From Lycium barbarum (taxonomy: Eukaryota > Streptophyta > Magnoliopsida > Solanales > Solanaceae): 64,000 nt of DNA. The notes under the pieces were generated by a model. The model was not told the origin of the DNA, searched no databases, and saw nothing but the letters and a program-made list of their open reading frames with translations. A program made the position numbers and the translations under genes. Each line of letters opens with the position of its first letter. The first letter of the stretch is position 1. The stretch is taken from the NCBI RefSeq assembly GCF_019175385.1, contig NC_083342.1:123442376-123506375 (forward strand), in the 5' to 3' direction. Below, in pieces: positions 9,380 to 20,300 of this stretch.

Positions 9380-11440
9380 AGGGGGTTGGTTGGAGTATGA
9401 ATACTCTCTTTATTTTTAGGTTATGCTTTGTATTTAAATGCTTGCTTTAGAGACCATAACGCCGTCGTAAGGACGTGCCTTGATTTTATGGTAGTCGACT
9501 TCTTTCTCCTTTTTTGCTTTACCCATACGTGGTTGACCTTTTTTGCCCTTTTATAATTTTTGACAAAGAATTTTAGCTTTTTTTATTGGTGTCCTTAATT
9601 ATTTTATTGAATACTTGCTTTTATAAGGTATCTCATAATTTTGTTCATCAAAATAGGTTAGGTGAAAAGTCACTTAATATTTCTCCACTAGAATTTCAAC
9701 TTAATTTTATGCTTTTTGCCTCTTAAATCAACTTTCATGTTATTGGGGTGCAAACAAAATTTAATATTGGTGCTGAAAAGAAAAATAAACTACATGGAAA
9801 ATATTGTTGATATGTTTACTGTGTGAGCCTTAGAAAAAATCACGAACTTAACTCAAACAAAGCGAACAATATCATACCATATTGAAAATAAGGTGCTCCG
9901 TAAGGAAAAAATTATATCAAATTGTTCTTCTTATTTCCTTAACTTTTTGCACCCTGTCTTTAAGGTGGTCACGTGGCATTTGAGGGTATCGTGGGAAATT
10001 GGAGGAAGTTTTGGTCTTATGAAGAGAGAATCACGTGATATGAAAGGGGTTGATTTTGTATGTACCCAAAAGAGGAGGGGTTGTAGTTGTATGTTTTTGC
10101 ATGTTTGGCAATTTGAGTAGTTAGGATCTGTTTTTTCTATTTGAGACGTGGCATAACTCACCCACGTCAGTTACTTTTGACTTGCTTGATTTTGCACTTT
10201 TCTTTTTTCCTTTTTGGCATTTTTCGAAAAAGAAATGTAAATTTTGAGTATATATTTTCCTTGTTTTGATTTATTGCAAGAGTAATGAAAGCATGATATA
10301 GGATATTCTCCCATTTAATCTTCTTCATTCATATTTAATTCAAGCATGCAATTTGAGGATGGCACATGGCACACGATTTAGTATTTATATTTTGTTACAC
10401 AATAAATGTTCTAGTCTTCCAAATTAAGTCTCTATTCTTAATCTGGTTTTATACTTACTCTTTGACTTTTGCGGAAAGGTTATTTTTCCAATTGTCAAGA
10501 ACTTGCAGTATTTTGCTAGCTAAAAAAGATCTCATTAGTATTATAACAATATTATTATTCCAATAAAAACAGTTCATCGGCATCATTTTCGCTCAAGTAA
10601 AAATGTGTAACAATTAAGAAAAACCAAACTAAATTTCCGCTGAAAGATTACCTTAATTGTTTGCTTGAGGACCTTAAAGAATTGAAAAGGAAATGACTTT
10701 TACTAGATTAGAGATAATTCTAATTTAATTTATGATACTAATGTTTACTAGATAACCAAATTCAACTTAACTCGGAAACTATATATAGGAGTATCAAATA
10801 TGATAGAGTTTTAAAAAGTTTATCTCAAAAGAAGATTAGTCGAATAAAGTATAAACCAATCATATAATTGTTAATTACATAGTCATAGTCCATATAGAGC
10901 TTTTATATATTCCAAATTTTCATAAGAAGACGTATCTTAAGGTTGAATCAGAGACAAAAGGATTCCTTAAACCCACTGAACTCATAAGTTTCTTGCAAAA
11001 AATAATAATCTAACATAAGATAAGGTGGCGCCAGGAAGCTTATGGTGTACCTATATAGCAACTCAAGAGAGATAGTTTGGAAAAATAAAGAAGTCAAACA
11101 TTAGCAACGAAAAAAATTCAGAGAATTCAGATATTATCACAATAGGTGTAACCAACCCCTTTACAATTGTGTGTCTTCTAATACAAGCATTTACAGCAAA
11201 CAAAATACTAACTTCTACACAAAGAATGTCAGGCGCCACTTATCCTAAAAAATTATATGTAACTAAAAGAGTGAAAAACTACAAATATGATTTATTTTCT
11301 TGTAATTTCCAACTTCACCTTTCTACTATAAACAAATCGGCATTTATTCAAAATAACTATTTTACTGTGTTGGCTACATGTTATTTGTCAAAGTGTATGA
11401 CTATATTATCTAAAAGTTTAATCCGTTAGAAAGAGCATAT
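9380..11440. other. Intergenic region with G-box motifs
   Basis: No gene is supported. CACGTG or near-CACGTG motifs occur at about 9968-9975 (gtcacgtggc) and 10031-10038 (tcacgtga), with cacgtc at about 10162. They lie 700-900 bp upstream of the minus-strand gene and could be distal regulatory sites. Frames at 9893, 10366 and 11169 lack family features. A short inverted pair around GGCGCC (about 11025-11038 and 11231-11243) is visible. Confidence 0.4.
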
Positions 11441-11690
11441 TCTATAATTTCTTAATTATGTTATGTCTTAACACGCTTTCTTACGTGCTGGCCTGATTTA
11501 TTTTTTATGATCCAAACACGTTGAAATTCTTTTGATAATAGGTGGTGGTGAGACTCGAACCCGGGACCTCTTCCTACTTGAATATTATATTGAAGTGTGT
11601 GACAATCACATATAAAAGCTTAAATTGCTAGAAAGAGTATAGTATTATTTAATTACTTAATTATATATCATAACACTGTTTGGTACTCAA
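11440..11690 (-). repeat. Dispersed repeat with tRNA-like B box (minus strand)
   Basis: On the minus strand, gggttcgagtctcaccacca (11540-11559) carries a good B-box. The flanks are imperfect direct repeats: tagaaagagcatattctata at about 11430 and tagaaagagtatagtatta at about 11630, each followed by cttaatta and aaca. This indicates a SINE-like or LTR-related fragment. Confidence 0.45.
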
Positions 11691-12085
11691 TTTCTAAAAA
11701 TATCTTCAAAATATCTTCTTTATTAAAGTTATTTTTTAATCACTACATAGAATGAAAGGAAGGGGAAAAAAGGAGTATACTACTGAGGGATTTGGACCAT
11801 CCAAATACATGGCAGCTAGGGAAATGAGAGTGCACATCAAGTGAGCTGGCTGGCGAACCCTACTTAACTACATCAATATGATCTTATGAACCAATTCAAG
11901 CGTTTCTGTTATTCATTTATTTATTTTTACTTACATGTAGTTTAGGTTTCCTAAGAAAAGATATTATACGGTAGCTGATTTTTGTTGATAAAACAGGAAA
12001 AAGACAAAATCTCGAAGGACCAGACCTACCTCCACAAGAAACAGGTACCATTTTAGATAAAGAGGGCATATTATCAACTCCCTAT

Positions 12086-12611
12086 TGTGATGACCCGCCA
12101 CGTCATCATGCCACCTAGGCGTCACGTGAAACTATTTTTGCCATGTAGGAAGCTTATGTGGATGCTTACATGGAGAGGAGGCTAGCTTATGTGAGAAGGT
12201 TTTAAAGAAATATGGAGATTTCTCATGGAAGACCTTAGAACCTTATGGAATTGCGTGGAAAGTCCTTAGGATAATCTAGTTGTGTAGAGATTTCTATAGG
12301 GGCTTATTTGTAAATATGTAGGGACTTGTATAATAATTATTATTCACATACTAGTCCCTAGGTGAGTAGTATAAATAAGGGGTCATTCATTTGTAAATCA
12401 ATCAAAAAAAAAAATCAATCAAGTCTTCTTTAATAAAAAGCTTCCTTCTGGCAAACTTCTCTTGTCTTATTCACCTACTATTCCCTTAGCGATCTTGAGT
12501 GTAGTAATCTAGGTTGACTTGGCATAGCAAGATTGTAAGCAAGTTGTGCAAGAACGTGAGCGAGTTGTCAAGTGCCGCACGTGCGCTTAGTTGAAGACTA
12601 AGGACGTGACA
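12086..12611 (+). repeat. 5' LTR
   Basis: The LTR is 526 bp. It holds a promoter-like TATAAATA at about 12370 and a polyadenylation-like aataaaaagc at about 12433. It ends gacgtgaca and is followed directly by the primer-binding site. Confidence 0.88.
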
Positions 12612-12614
12612 ACG

Positions 12615-12626
12615 TGGTATCAAAGC
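12615..12626 (+). promoter_or_regulatory. Primer-binding site (tRNA-Met type)
   Basis: TGGTATCAAAGC starts 3 bp after the 5' LTR. It is one base away from the usual TGGTATCAGAGC complementary to initiator tRNA-Met. Confidence 0.8.
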
Positions 12627-12645
12627 GAAGGTTACGACTAAGGGA

Positions 12646-14214
12646 ATGGCAAACAACGTAGAAATCAATGCTACTAAAACCCAAGATAACGTCATCCAGG
12701 ATGTTGCTGGCAAGAAGGGCCATAACAAAAAGAGGAATGTCGCCAACAAGAGCCAGGGGGTGCCGCCAGAGGTTGTGCCAAATGAAGGGCCTACATCCCA
12801 AGAACCATCTACCACTGAGGTGAGCGAGGATGATGTGGAGGTCCTGTCCGAGGACGTCTCGCTCGGTAAAAAGTGGGTTATGAAGGTTAATGTGGGGATG
12901 GACGCCATCGACATATTTGGCCAACGTTTGGGCAAGGTGGAGGGCACTCTTAGCGTTCTTGAGGGGCATACTCTTGAAGAGATTGAAAGCATCCGAAATG
13001 ACTTGGAGGGGCGTACGCAGGCTGAGATTAAGGTAAAACAAACCTTCACTGCCTTAGAGTGCAGACTCATGGAGGCGTTGAGTACTATCGATGCCATGAA
13101 GGCAAAGATAATGGCACTCGAAGAGCAGGTCAATGTTGGTGTGACCGAGGCAGCCAACAATGTTGTTGTGACGAGGGAAGCTAAGATCGAGACTCCCAAG
13201 CTACCAGTGTTTAAAGGGGTTCGTGATGCACAAGAGGTGGAGAACTTTCTTTGGCACTTGGAGAACTATTTCAGACATGGCAAAGTGAGGGATGATGAGG
13301 CCAAGATCAACACCACTGTGTTGTACCTAACAGAGACTGCCATGCTATGGTGGAGAAGAAAGGTCGCCGATGTTGAGAGAGGTCTATGCACAATTAGCAC
13401 GTGGGATCAGTTCAAGAACAACTTCAAACGACAGTTCTTACCAAGGAATGTTTTGTACGAGGCAAGCCACAAACTTAGGGAGTTGAAGCAAATAGGGAGC
13501 ATACGAGACTATGTTAAGGAGTTCACCACCCTTTCGCTTCAAATTCCTAACCTCACTAATGATGACTTATTGTTTCACTTTATTGACGGGTTGCAAAATT
13601 GGGCTAAGAAGGAGTTGCAACGCCGTCGAGTCGCAGACATAGACCAGGCCATAGTGGAGGCCGAGTCTTTGATAGACTTCAGGCATGACAAGCACGACAA
13701 AGGCCAAGACAATGAGTCAAGGGGTAGCGATGCCAAAGGTGGGGGAGACCGTGGTGAGAGCAAGGAGTCGCAACAACAATACTCCAAGACTCAAAATCCG
13801 AATAAGTTCGACGGCAAGAAGTCAAATGGTCGTCAGGGCTATGCCGAAAAGAAGGCGCAAAACGAGAAGAAGGGATGCTACTCATGCGGAGGGCCGCACA
13901 ACTTCAAAAATTGCCTTGACCTGAAAAGCCTTAGCGCTATGGTGCGTGAAAGTCACGAGCAGACGCAAACACAGAGTACGGGAATCGCACAGTTGGGGAC
14001 GATTAGACTATGTGGCGCTGTCACGAAGCAAGATAGTCAAACCAACGATAATAAAAACCAGTACGTGGATCTCACCATCAATAACAAGCCCGCTCGTGAA
14101 CTGGTAGACACTGGGGCGACTCATAATTTTGTGACCGAGGCCGCAGCGAAGAGACTAGAGTTGAAGCTCACTCCAATTAACGCCCTCGTCAAGACCGTGA
14201 ATGCTAAGCCATAA
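12646..14214 (+). CDS. Gag and start of protease of the LTR retrotransposon (522 aa)
   Basis: The first ATG lies 20 bp after the primer-binding site. The N-terminal third is charged and coiled-coil-like. A retrotransposon gag domain follows at about residues 180-320 (typical WWRRK, then FKNNFKRQFLPRNV, then RDYVKEF). A CCHC zinc knuckle CX2CX3HX4C lies at about 411-423 (CYSCGGPHNFKNC). The retropepsin active site DTGATHNF begins at about residue 488. A stop at 14212 cuts the frame in mid-protease, and recognisable protease sequence goes on in another frame (VGVKLGDWKG, then DIFYIVLGQEFF, about 14230-14340). Gag may still be functional. The protease is broken. Confidence 0.88.
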   Translation: MANNVEINATKTQDNVIQDVAGKKGHNKKRNVANKSQGVPPEVVPNEGPTSQEPSTTEVSEDDVEVLSEDVSLGKKWVMKVNVGMDAIDIFGQRLGKVEGTLSVLEGHTLEEIESIRNDLEGRTQAEIKVKQTFTALECRLMEALSTIDAMKAKIMALEEQVNVGVTEAANNVVVTREAKIETPKLPVFKGVRDAQEVENFLWHLENYFRHGKVRDDEAKINTTVLYLTETAMLWWRRKVADVERGLCTISTWDQFKNNFKRQFLPRNVLYEASHKLRELKQIGSIRDYVKEFTTLSLQIPNLTNDDLLFHFIDGLQNWAKKELQRRRVADIDQAIVEAESLIDFRHDKHDKGQDNESRGSDAKGGGDRGESKESQQQYSKTQNPNKFDGKKSNGRQGYAEKKAQNEKKGCYSCGGPHNFKNCLDLKSLSAMVRESHEQTQTQSTGIAQLGTIRLCGAVTKQDSQTNDNKNQYVDLTINNKPARELVDTGATHNFVTEAAAKRLELKLTPINALVKTVNAKP

Positions 14215-14868
14215 AATGCTCGTGGTGTAGCCAATAGAGTTGGTGTCAAATTGGGCGATTGGAAAGGTACGACAAACTTTACCGCCACTACTATAGATAT
14301 TTTTTACATTGTTTTGGGGCAAGAATTCTTTACACATTGCCACGCGATGATGGATTCCTACCTCCAATGTCTCTTGGTTATGGAGCGAGAAGGCGCTTGC
14401 ATGGTGCCTACAGTGACTATGTCGCATGGACAGGGCCATGCACAACTTTCAGCTATGCAGCTTGTCAAGGGGCTCAAGAAAGAGGAGTCAACATTCATGG
14501 CAACCATTATAAGTTTGGAGGAAGATAATTTGCTCGAAGAAAACAAAAATGGTATTTCCAAAGAGCTACCTAAACGCTTGCCTCTTAGGCATGAGCAGGA
14601 TCACAAGATTGAGTTGGAGCATGAACCAGAAAAGGGTCAAGTCATGCACCGATTACCGTCACCGCCTCACACGATAGGGAGATTGAAGCTATCATTGACT
14701 ACCAGGCCAGGCGGAAATAAGGGCAAGAAGCCACTGCCATTTTTCTCGTGCATTGGAAAGGGCAATCACCGAAAGAGGTCACATGTGAACGATACGAAGA
14801 CTTGTGGCAATTTAAAAGCAAGAGTCAAGAGTTTAAGCAGCAGCAGTGCGCCGTGGTCGTCGCAACAT
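14215..14868 (+). pseudogene. Protease remainder and non-coding internal region
   Basis: About 14215-14520 continues the protease-like reading after the stop at 14212, in a shifted frame. Beyond it the reading shows no reverse transcriptase or integrase motif, so pol has been deleted. Confidence 0.65.
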
Positions 14869-14882
14869 CAGGCAGGGGAGAG
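14869..14882 (+). promoter_or_regulatory. Polypurine tract
   Basis: The purine-rich aggcaggggagag lies directly upstream of the 3' LTR, in the expected place for plus-strand priming. Confidence 0.7.
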
Positions 14883-15382
14883 TGTGATAGCTCGCCACGT
14901 CATCATGCCACCTAGGCACCACGTGGAACTATTTTTGCCATGTAGGAAGCTTATGTGGATGGTTACATGGAGAGGAGGCTAGCTTATGTGAGAAGGTTCT
15001 AGAGAAATATGGAGATTTCTCATGGAAGACCTTAGAACCTTATGGAATTGCATGGAAAGTCCTTAGAATAATCTAGTTGTGTAGAGATTTCTAGAATAGG
15101 GGCTTATTTGTAAATATGTAGGGACTTATATAATAATTATTATTTACATACTAGTCCCTAGGTGAGTAGTATAAATAGGGGGTCATTCATTTGTAAATCA
15201 ATATAAAAAAATTAATCAAGTCTTTTTTAATAAAAAGCTTCCTTCTAGCAAATTTCTCTTGTCTTATTCACCTACTATTCCCTTAGCGATCTTGAGTGAA
15301 GTAATCTAGGCTGACTTGGCATAGCAAGATCGTGAGCAAGTTGTGCAAGAACGTGAGCGAGTTGAAGACTAAGGACGTGACA
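14883..15382 (+). repeat. 3' LTR
   Basis: The LTR is 500 bp and matches the 5' LTR. It lacks a block of about 24 bp near its 3' end (the gtcaagtgccgcacgtgcgc part of the 5' copy). It is flanked on the right by ctat. Confidence 0.88.
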
Positions 15383-15466
15383 CTATGCTACAAAATATTG
15401 TATATTGCATTTCTTAATACAATTCGCTAAAATTATATCTAACCAATTTATTGATCTTCCTTCGAA

Positions 15467-15582
15467 GTCGTGATTTAAATTAAAAGACATCATTGGTTCA
15501 GGATTTGGTTGATCCTAAACCTGAGTCGTGATTTAAATTAAAAGACATCATTGGTTCAGGATTTGGTTGATCCTAAACCTGA
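15467..15582. repeat. Two-copy 58-bp tandem repeat
   Basis: A unit that starts gtcgtgatttaaattaaaag and ends atcctaaacctga occurs twice head to tail (15467-15524 and 15525-15582) with no visible differences. Confidence 0.9.
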
Positions 15583-15599
15583 GCAAGCATATTCGTCCT

Positions 15600-16730
15600 A
15601 TTTACCATCCAAATTGTTCTTTAATTTGAAGAATCAAGATTGAGATTAATTCATACATAGTTAATATATGTTGAGAGTTTTCATGCCAATGCACTAATAT
15701 ATATATGTACATACTAATGAAACCTAAATATAATAAGAGTGTTGAGATCTTAATTTGGGGCTTCCTTAATTAAGCTTGAATCATACGATTGCGATAAAAA
15801 GGTAAGGAAGATATCATTATGCTAAGTATTATTATTGCATGCGACGACTAATTGAACAATCACGAGTTGGGATAATCATCTAGTATTATGATGATTAAAG
15901 GTATTGTCACGCTTTTGTTCAACCAACAAGCAAGGTGATTTGTCCGTGTAGAAAAACTCCAAAGCACAAGAATCCAAGATACATAAAATACCTTTTCTCG
16001 TGCTAGAGTGGTATTGGTATCTTCTAACTTACTTTTTCCACAAAAATATACATTGTTGAAGACCTCTTGTATAAGTCATGGGAATGAAACTGTTGGTCAG
16101 ACATAGAAGGGGGAAAAACGATATATCACATTTAAGATAGTACGTCTTTTCTTTGGTCAAATATAGACCCATCCTTCTTCCCTTTTTATTTTACTTTCTT
16201 TTCCTTATCGTATTTCACCTAAAAGTAAAACACCAAAATGCTTCGTCTTGATTTCCCACCCTATACAGTCGAAAAGGCATATCATAGATGGGACTAACAG
16301 GATAAAATATATATTAACTGATGACCAATATATCAGAGAAATGACGAAGACAACAACAAAGGGATAACGCGTTGCGAGAGCCGCGTTTGGCAGCACCTAA
16401 ATACACAAATTAAAGTAGCACATAAAAGAGGTGGTTATATTTCTGCGCGCAAGTAGGTGGTTACTAATCACGTTTCTGAAAAGCTTTTCTTACATGACTT
16501 ACACTTTGCACTAGTAGTTCTTGAACTTGGTGAAGCAAACATTTTAATCCAAGATATATACTAATGCTTAATGAAATTCCACTTCTTCTTCTTTTTACCG
16601 AGAATTTGTTGGAAAATAGAACCCATTATTTCTCCTTCAATAAAACCATCTCACTAAAATAACTTTTACCAAAACACCCTTTAAATAGTGCTTTTTTAAT
16701 AAGAAACCCTTTAAATATTGCTTCTGTTTT
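15600..16730. other. Intergenic AT-rich sequence
   Basis: No supportable gene. The 63-codon minus-strand frame at 16205 shows no family features. Confidence 0.4.
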
Positions 16731-16864
16731 TAGCGAAATTTGATACTAGGTGTGAATTGCAGAATCCCGTGAGTCATCGAGTCTTGGAATGCAAGTTGCA
16801 CCCGAAGCCATTAGGGCGAGGGCACGTCTGCCTGGGCATCACACATCGCGTCGTCCCCGCACCC
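16731..16864 (+). rRNA. Dispersed 5.8S rRNA / ITS2 fragment (pseudo-rDNA)
   Basis: The 3' two-thirds of plant 5.8S rRNA is recognisable: tagcgaaat..gatact.ggtg, tgaattgcagaatcccgtga, catcgagtctt, ccgaagccattagg, gagggcacgtctgcctggg. It ends near 16844 and is followed by a start of ITS2 (atcgcgtcgtccccgcaccc). Several differences from the usual sequence are C-to-T or G-to-A at CpG sites (cgcaag to tgcaag, gcgccc to gcaccc, cgtcacgc to catcacac). That is the decay expected of a methylated, non-functional copy. No 18S or 25S sequence lies beside it. Confidence 0.88.
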
Positions 16865-17380
16865 AAAAAAAATGTGACAGAAGTGAGATAAAATTACTAC
16901 ACAACAACAATGCAATGTCATCTTGCATCTAAAATTGTTAAAGAGCCAAACTACTTGACCAAAATTTAAGGGGAACTTATTATTCTGCACTCAACCCAAA
17001 TGATTAGTTTCCCATTATGGAGCTCAGAACAAAGTGCAAAAGTACCCACAGAAGAAAGATCTAGCGCCAAGGAAAGTACTAAGTCCAATAAGCTAATCAT
17101 TCAGATATATAAACTAAAGGCAAACTGTGGATCGATAAAATATGATGAGCTTTGTGTTAAGCCATCCAAATGCAACATAACTGAGGTTTCTCTAATTACA
17201 CTACATATGGAAATGGGAACAAACAATCAAAAGGTACATGGTAGAAAACTAGCTTTGCCTACATTTACACGCTAAGTTACAACTGTGAGCTTCACAGCGA
17301 CATACTAGGTCGCATATGACGCTGTGCACATCTAATTTCCAACAAAATAAATTCCACACATGGATGAAACTTCAATGTCA
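16865..17380. other. Intergenic / 3' UTR of the LAZ1-like gene
   Basis: About 17200-17380 is likely 3' UTR of the minus-strand gene that stops at 17381. The 91-codon frame at 17000 has no family signature. Confidence 0.4.
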
Positions 17381-20300
17381 TCACCTTGTCCCAGGATTGG
17401 CTGCAGGTACCTTAGATGGATAACTTGAAATGTCTACATCAATCAGTGATAGGTCATAGGGTGCTGAAACATTATTTGATGCATCCATAAGCAACGAGTA
17501 GTTCATTGCCTCTGATTTCCCTGTTTGCTGGCCTGCACCCAGATTTTGTGGATTATTGTTATTAGCAGAGGGGGAGAGACTAGATAACTGTACATCTTCC
17601 TGTTTGTTTCCAAGTATGTGCTTGTTTTTCCTAACAGTATCCATCTCTGGGCCAGTTGGGACGAAAGTCCTCGCTCGGTACTTCGTTGCACATCCCTCTT
17701 CAGCATCACCACCATGATTATAGAGAACATAATCATGATAAGTAGGAGCAAACTGCATTCATGGAAGAAAATAGATTTGTTAGGACACACATGGAGTAAA
17801 CATATGGCGCTAGGGAATGAGCAAGTGCCTGTCTTACCTGGTGGACCGTGTCATGGTAGAAGTCATTTAGCATAAGGGCATGTCCAAGGCTAGCGGTAAA
17901 ACCACTAGAAGAACCAATATTTGCGCCAGCATATTCCTTGTATGGGAAGGCATAAAGATGCGCAAAAGCTGCAATAAGCATCTCAACACAAATTACAAAA
18001 TTCTGAAATTCAGCAGCTTCCTCGGTATCTTTAATAAGTTCTGACTTTGCAGCAAGAAACACCAGAACACCCTGGCAGAAGAAGTTAAGGAGGAAGATTA
18101 TGATAACTAGAAACGTCATTCTACACAGAAAATTGTAATTGAAGAATAAAAGCCAGCCAATTACTGTGATTTCAGTAAAAACTCGGTTATAAAACCAACA
18201 CATAACATGAAGTTGTACTATTAAGGGCAAAATAGTGATGGTAATTAAAAAGTTTCCAAAAAGAGAAAGGATTCACTTTTCGGGTGCATACTAAAAAGGA
18301 AATGTGTCACAGAAAACAGGACAAAGGAAATAATAATAATAATATTGTTATGGTAATAACAGAATTAAGCTAATATGCCAGATTTGGTGAAACCAAAGTG
18401 TAAAGTGTTCAGTAGTCAAAAACTGAATTATATTTTGCTTGCTTAACAGCAAAGTGAGAAAATAACATGTAACTGAGCAAATCTGGTGAATTACCTGCCA
18501 GTACGTAAGGAATACGACGGATTTTATAATGATAAACTTTGGAACTGGATTAAAAGGCCGGAGCAGATCTTTGCATGCCACGTAAAACAAAGCCAAGGCA
18601 TAAAGTGCCATTGAGTATGAAATAGTATATATAATTGTGAGGTAGAGGTATGATTGCCTAGGACTGAAATTTCCATCCTCATATTTTCCTTTTACATAGA
18701 GTATGATTGTAACGATCACTAATATCGGCTTGAGAATCACAAACTGCAGACATCCCTGCTTGCACCTTCGAATAAAGCGTCTGCATTGCTTGAACATTAT
18801 CAGAAACACATTTCAAAATAAATAAATAAACAAGAGTTCTGAAGTCCAATCATGTAAATAAATTAACATTGCAACATGGAGACCAACATAATTGAAATGT
18901 AAAGCAAGGTGATGATAATTTGGTAATAGATATCGAGGAAATCATTATTCAATTGAAATTTAAGGAGTCATCTCAAATTCAAGCATAAAAATGCAATGCA
19001 TTCAATCATATAAACCATGAAATATGACTCCCCTATGTAGAACTGCGAGTAATGTACAAATTTCTAGAAACAGTACATGCTGGAGAATTCTCAAAAGGCA
19101 TAGCTCTTCATTGACTAAATAAAAGTAGGTTCGCATAAGCACAACTTACCCATCCAAAGGAAGTGGAGGAAAGCAGCAGGTCATCAGACACATATTTGGC
19201 TTTAAAACTCGGCCACTCAAACTTAGAACAACAGCCCCTGGGCCGCCTACCCATGCCAGGCAGAGTGATAGAAAATTATATATGACCCAAGCCTCATATC
19301 TGAAAGGAAATTAAAAACGAAATAATCACAATTAACGAAACAATTCCACCATAAGAGAGGTGGGTAAACTGTAAACATAAGTTCAAATATAAAATATGCA
19401 TACTCATATAAATCATTCACCAACTGCTCCTTTCCACCTAATATATGTTGCGTGCTTTACTAGGACGGAGATTTACAAATAAAAAAAAGGCTAAAGTTTT
19501 TTCTTCTTCTTTATTCTTCTATTTCTCCTTCTTCTTCTTTTTTTTGAATTTTTGAATTTTTCAGTTACTCAAATACTAGAGATGTGCACAAGTTAGGTAT
19601 ATTGTGAGAAGATGTCCACGAAAAAAGGAAAAACAAAGCTATTAAAGGATACAAAATAATAACTATATAATTTGAATTCTTAAAGGCGGCAAAATATTGC
19701 CACTCGGCAAGGATTAGACTTTCTCCGGATAGAGAGATAAAGAAGTGGTTCAACTTAAAAGGGAGAGAGCGACTATGATTTAAAATGCTTAACATGCACG
19801 ATCCAGATTCCTGAGAGCCCTGATATAGACCATGTTGGGGAGGGGGTGGACCTACACATAGCTTCTAAGAAAACATAGAGGGCCATAGCCAGTGCACTCC
19901 GAACGGATCATTGCTGACATCATGAAAACATTAACTATTCAATCTCCCAATTATAAATTCAGGACAAACGACCCTGGCTCATACAGTAAGTAAAGTCTGC
20001 ATAAAATAAGCTAAAATGCTCATAAATCCAGATAGTTGAGGCTAAAATGCTCCTTTCCTTTAAAGATATGTGGGTCTAGAGCTTTTAACAAGCATCTTCT
20101 TTTGATCAGTCCAATCTTACTCACAAGAAACAAACGAACAACATGCTCAATTATCTGGATGCTATTACTAATAAAACAAAATTCTGTCCGCAGATCAACA
20201 TCCCAATGGAACAAGGGAAATAGCACAAACTCAAAACCAACCTAACAGACATAATCCAACCTAACAGACAGAAAAGGAACCCTCAATATCACTCAAAATT

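Larger units (their letters stand above)
12086..15382 (+). mobile_element. Non-autonomous LTR retrotransposon carrying only gag-protease
   Basis: The two LTRs (12086-12611 and 14883-15382) share the start TGTGAT and the end GACGTGACA. A tRNA-Met-type primer-binding site follows the 5' LTR and a purine-rich tract precedes the 3' LTR. The flanks share ctat (12082-12085 and 15383-15386). The body encodes gag and the retropepsin active site. Reverse transcriptase, RNase H and integrase are absent, so the element would depend on another gypsy element. The LTRs look nearly identical, which suggests a fairly recent insertion. Confidence 0.9.

Noticed and set aside
9893..10161. Overlapping 75- and 76-codon frames near the G-box motifs
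   Set aside because: They lie on opposite strands of the same DNA, have no family features, and the composition is that of intergenic sequence.
16731..16864. Functional rRNA gene
   Set aside because: 5' truncated, with many CpG decay changes and no 18S or 25S nearby.
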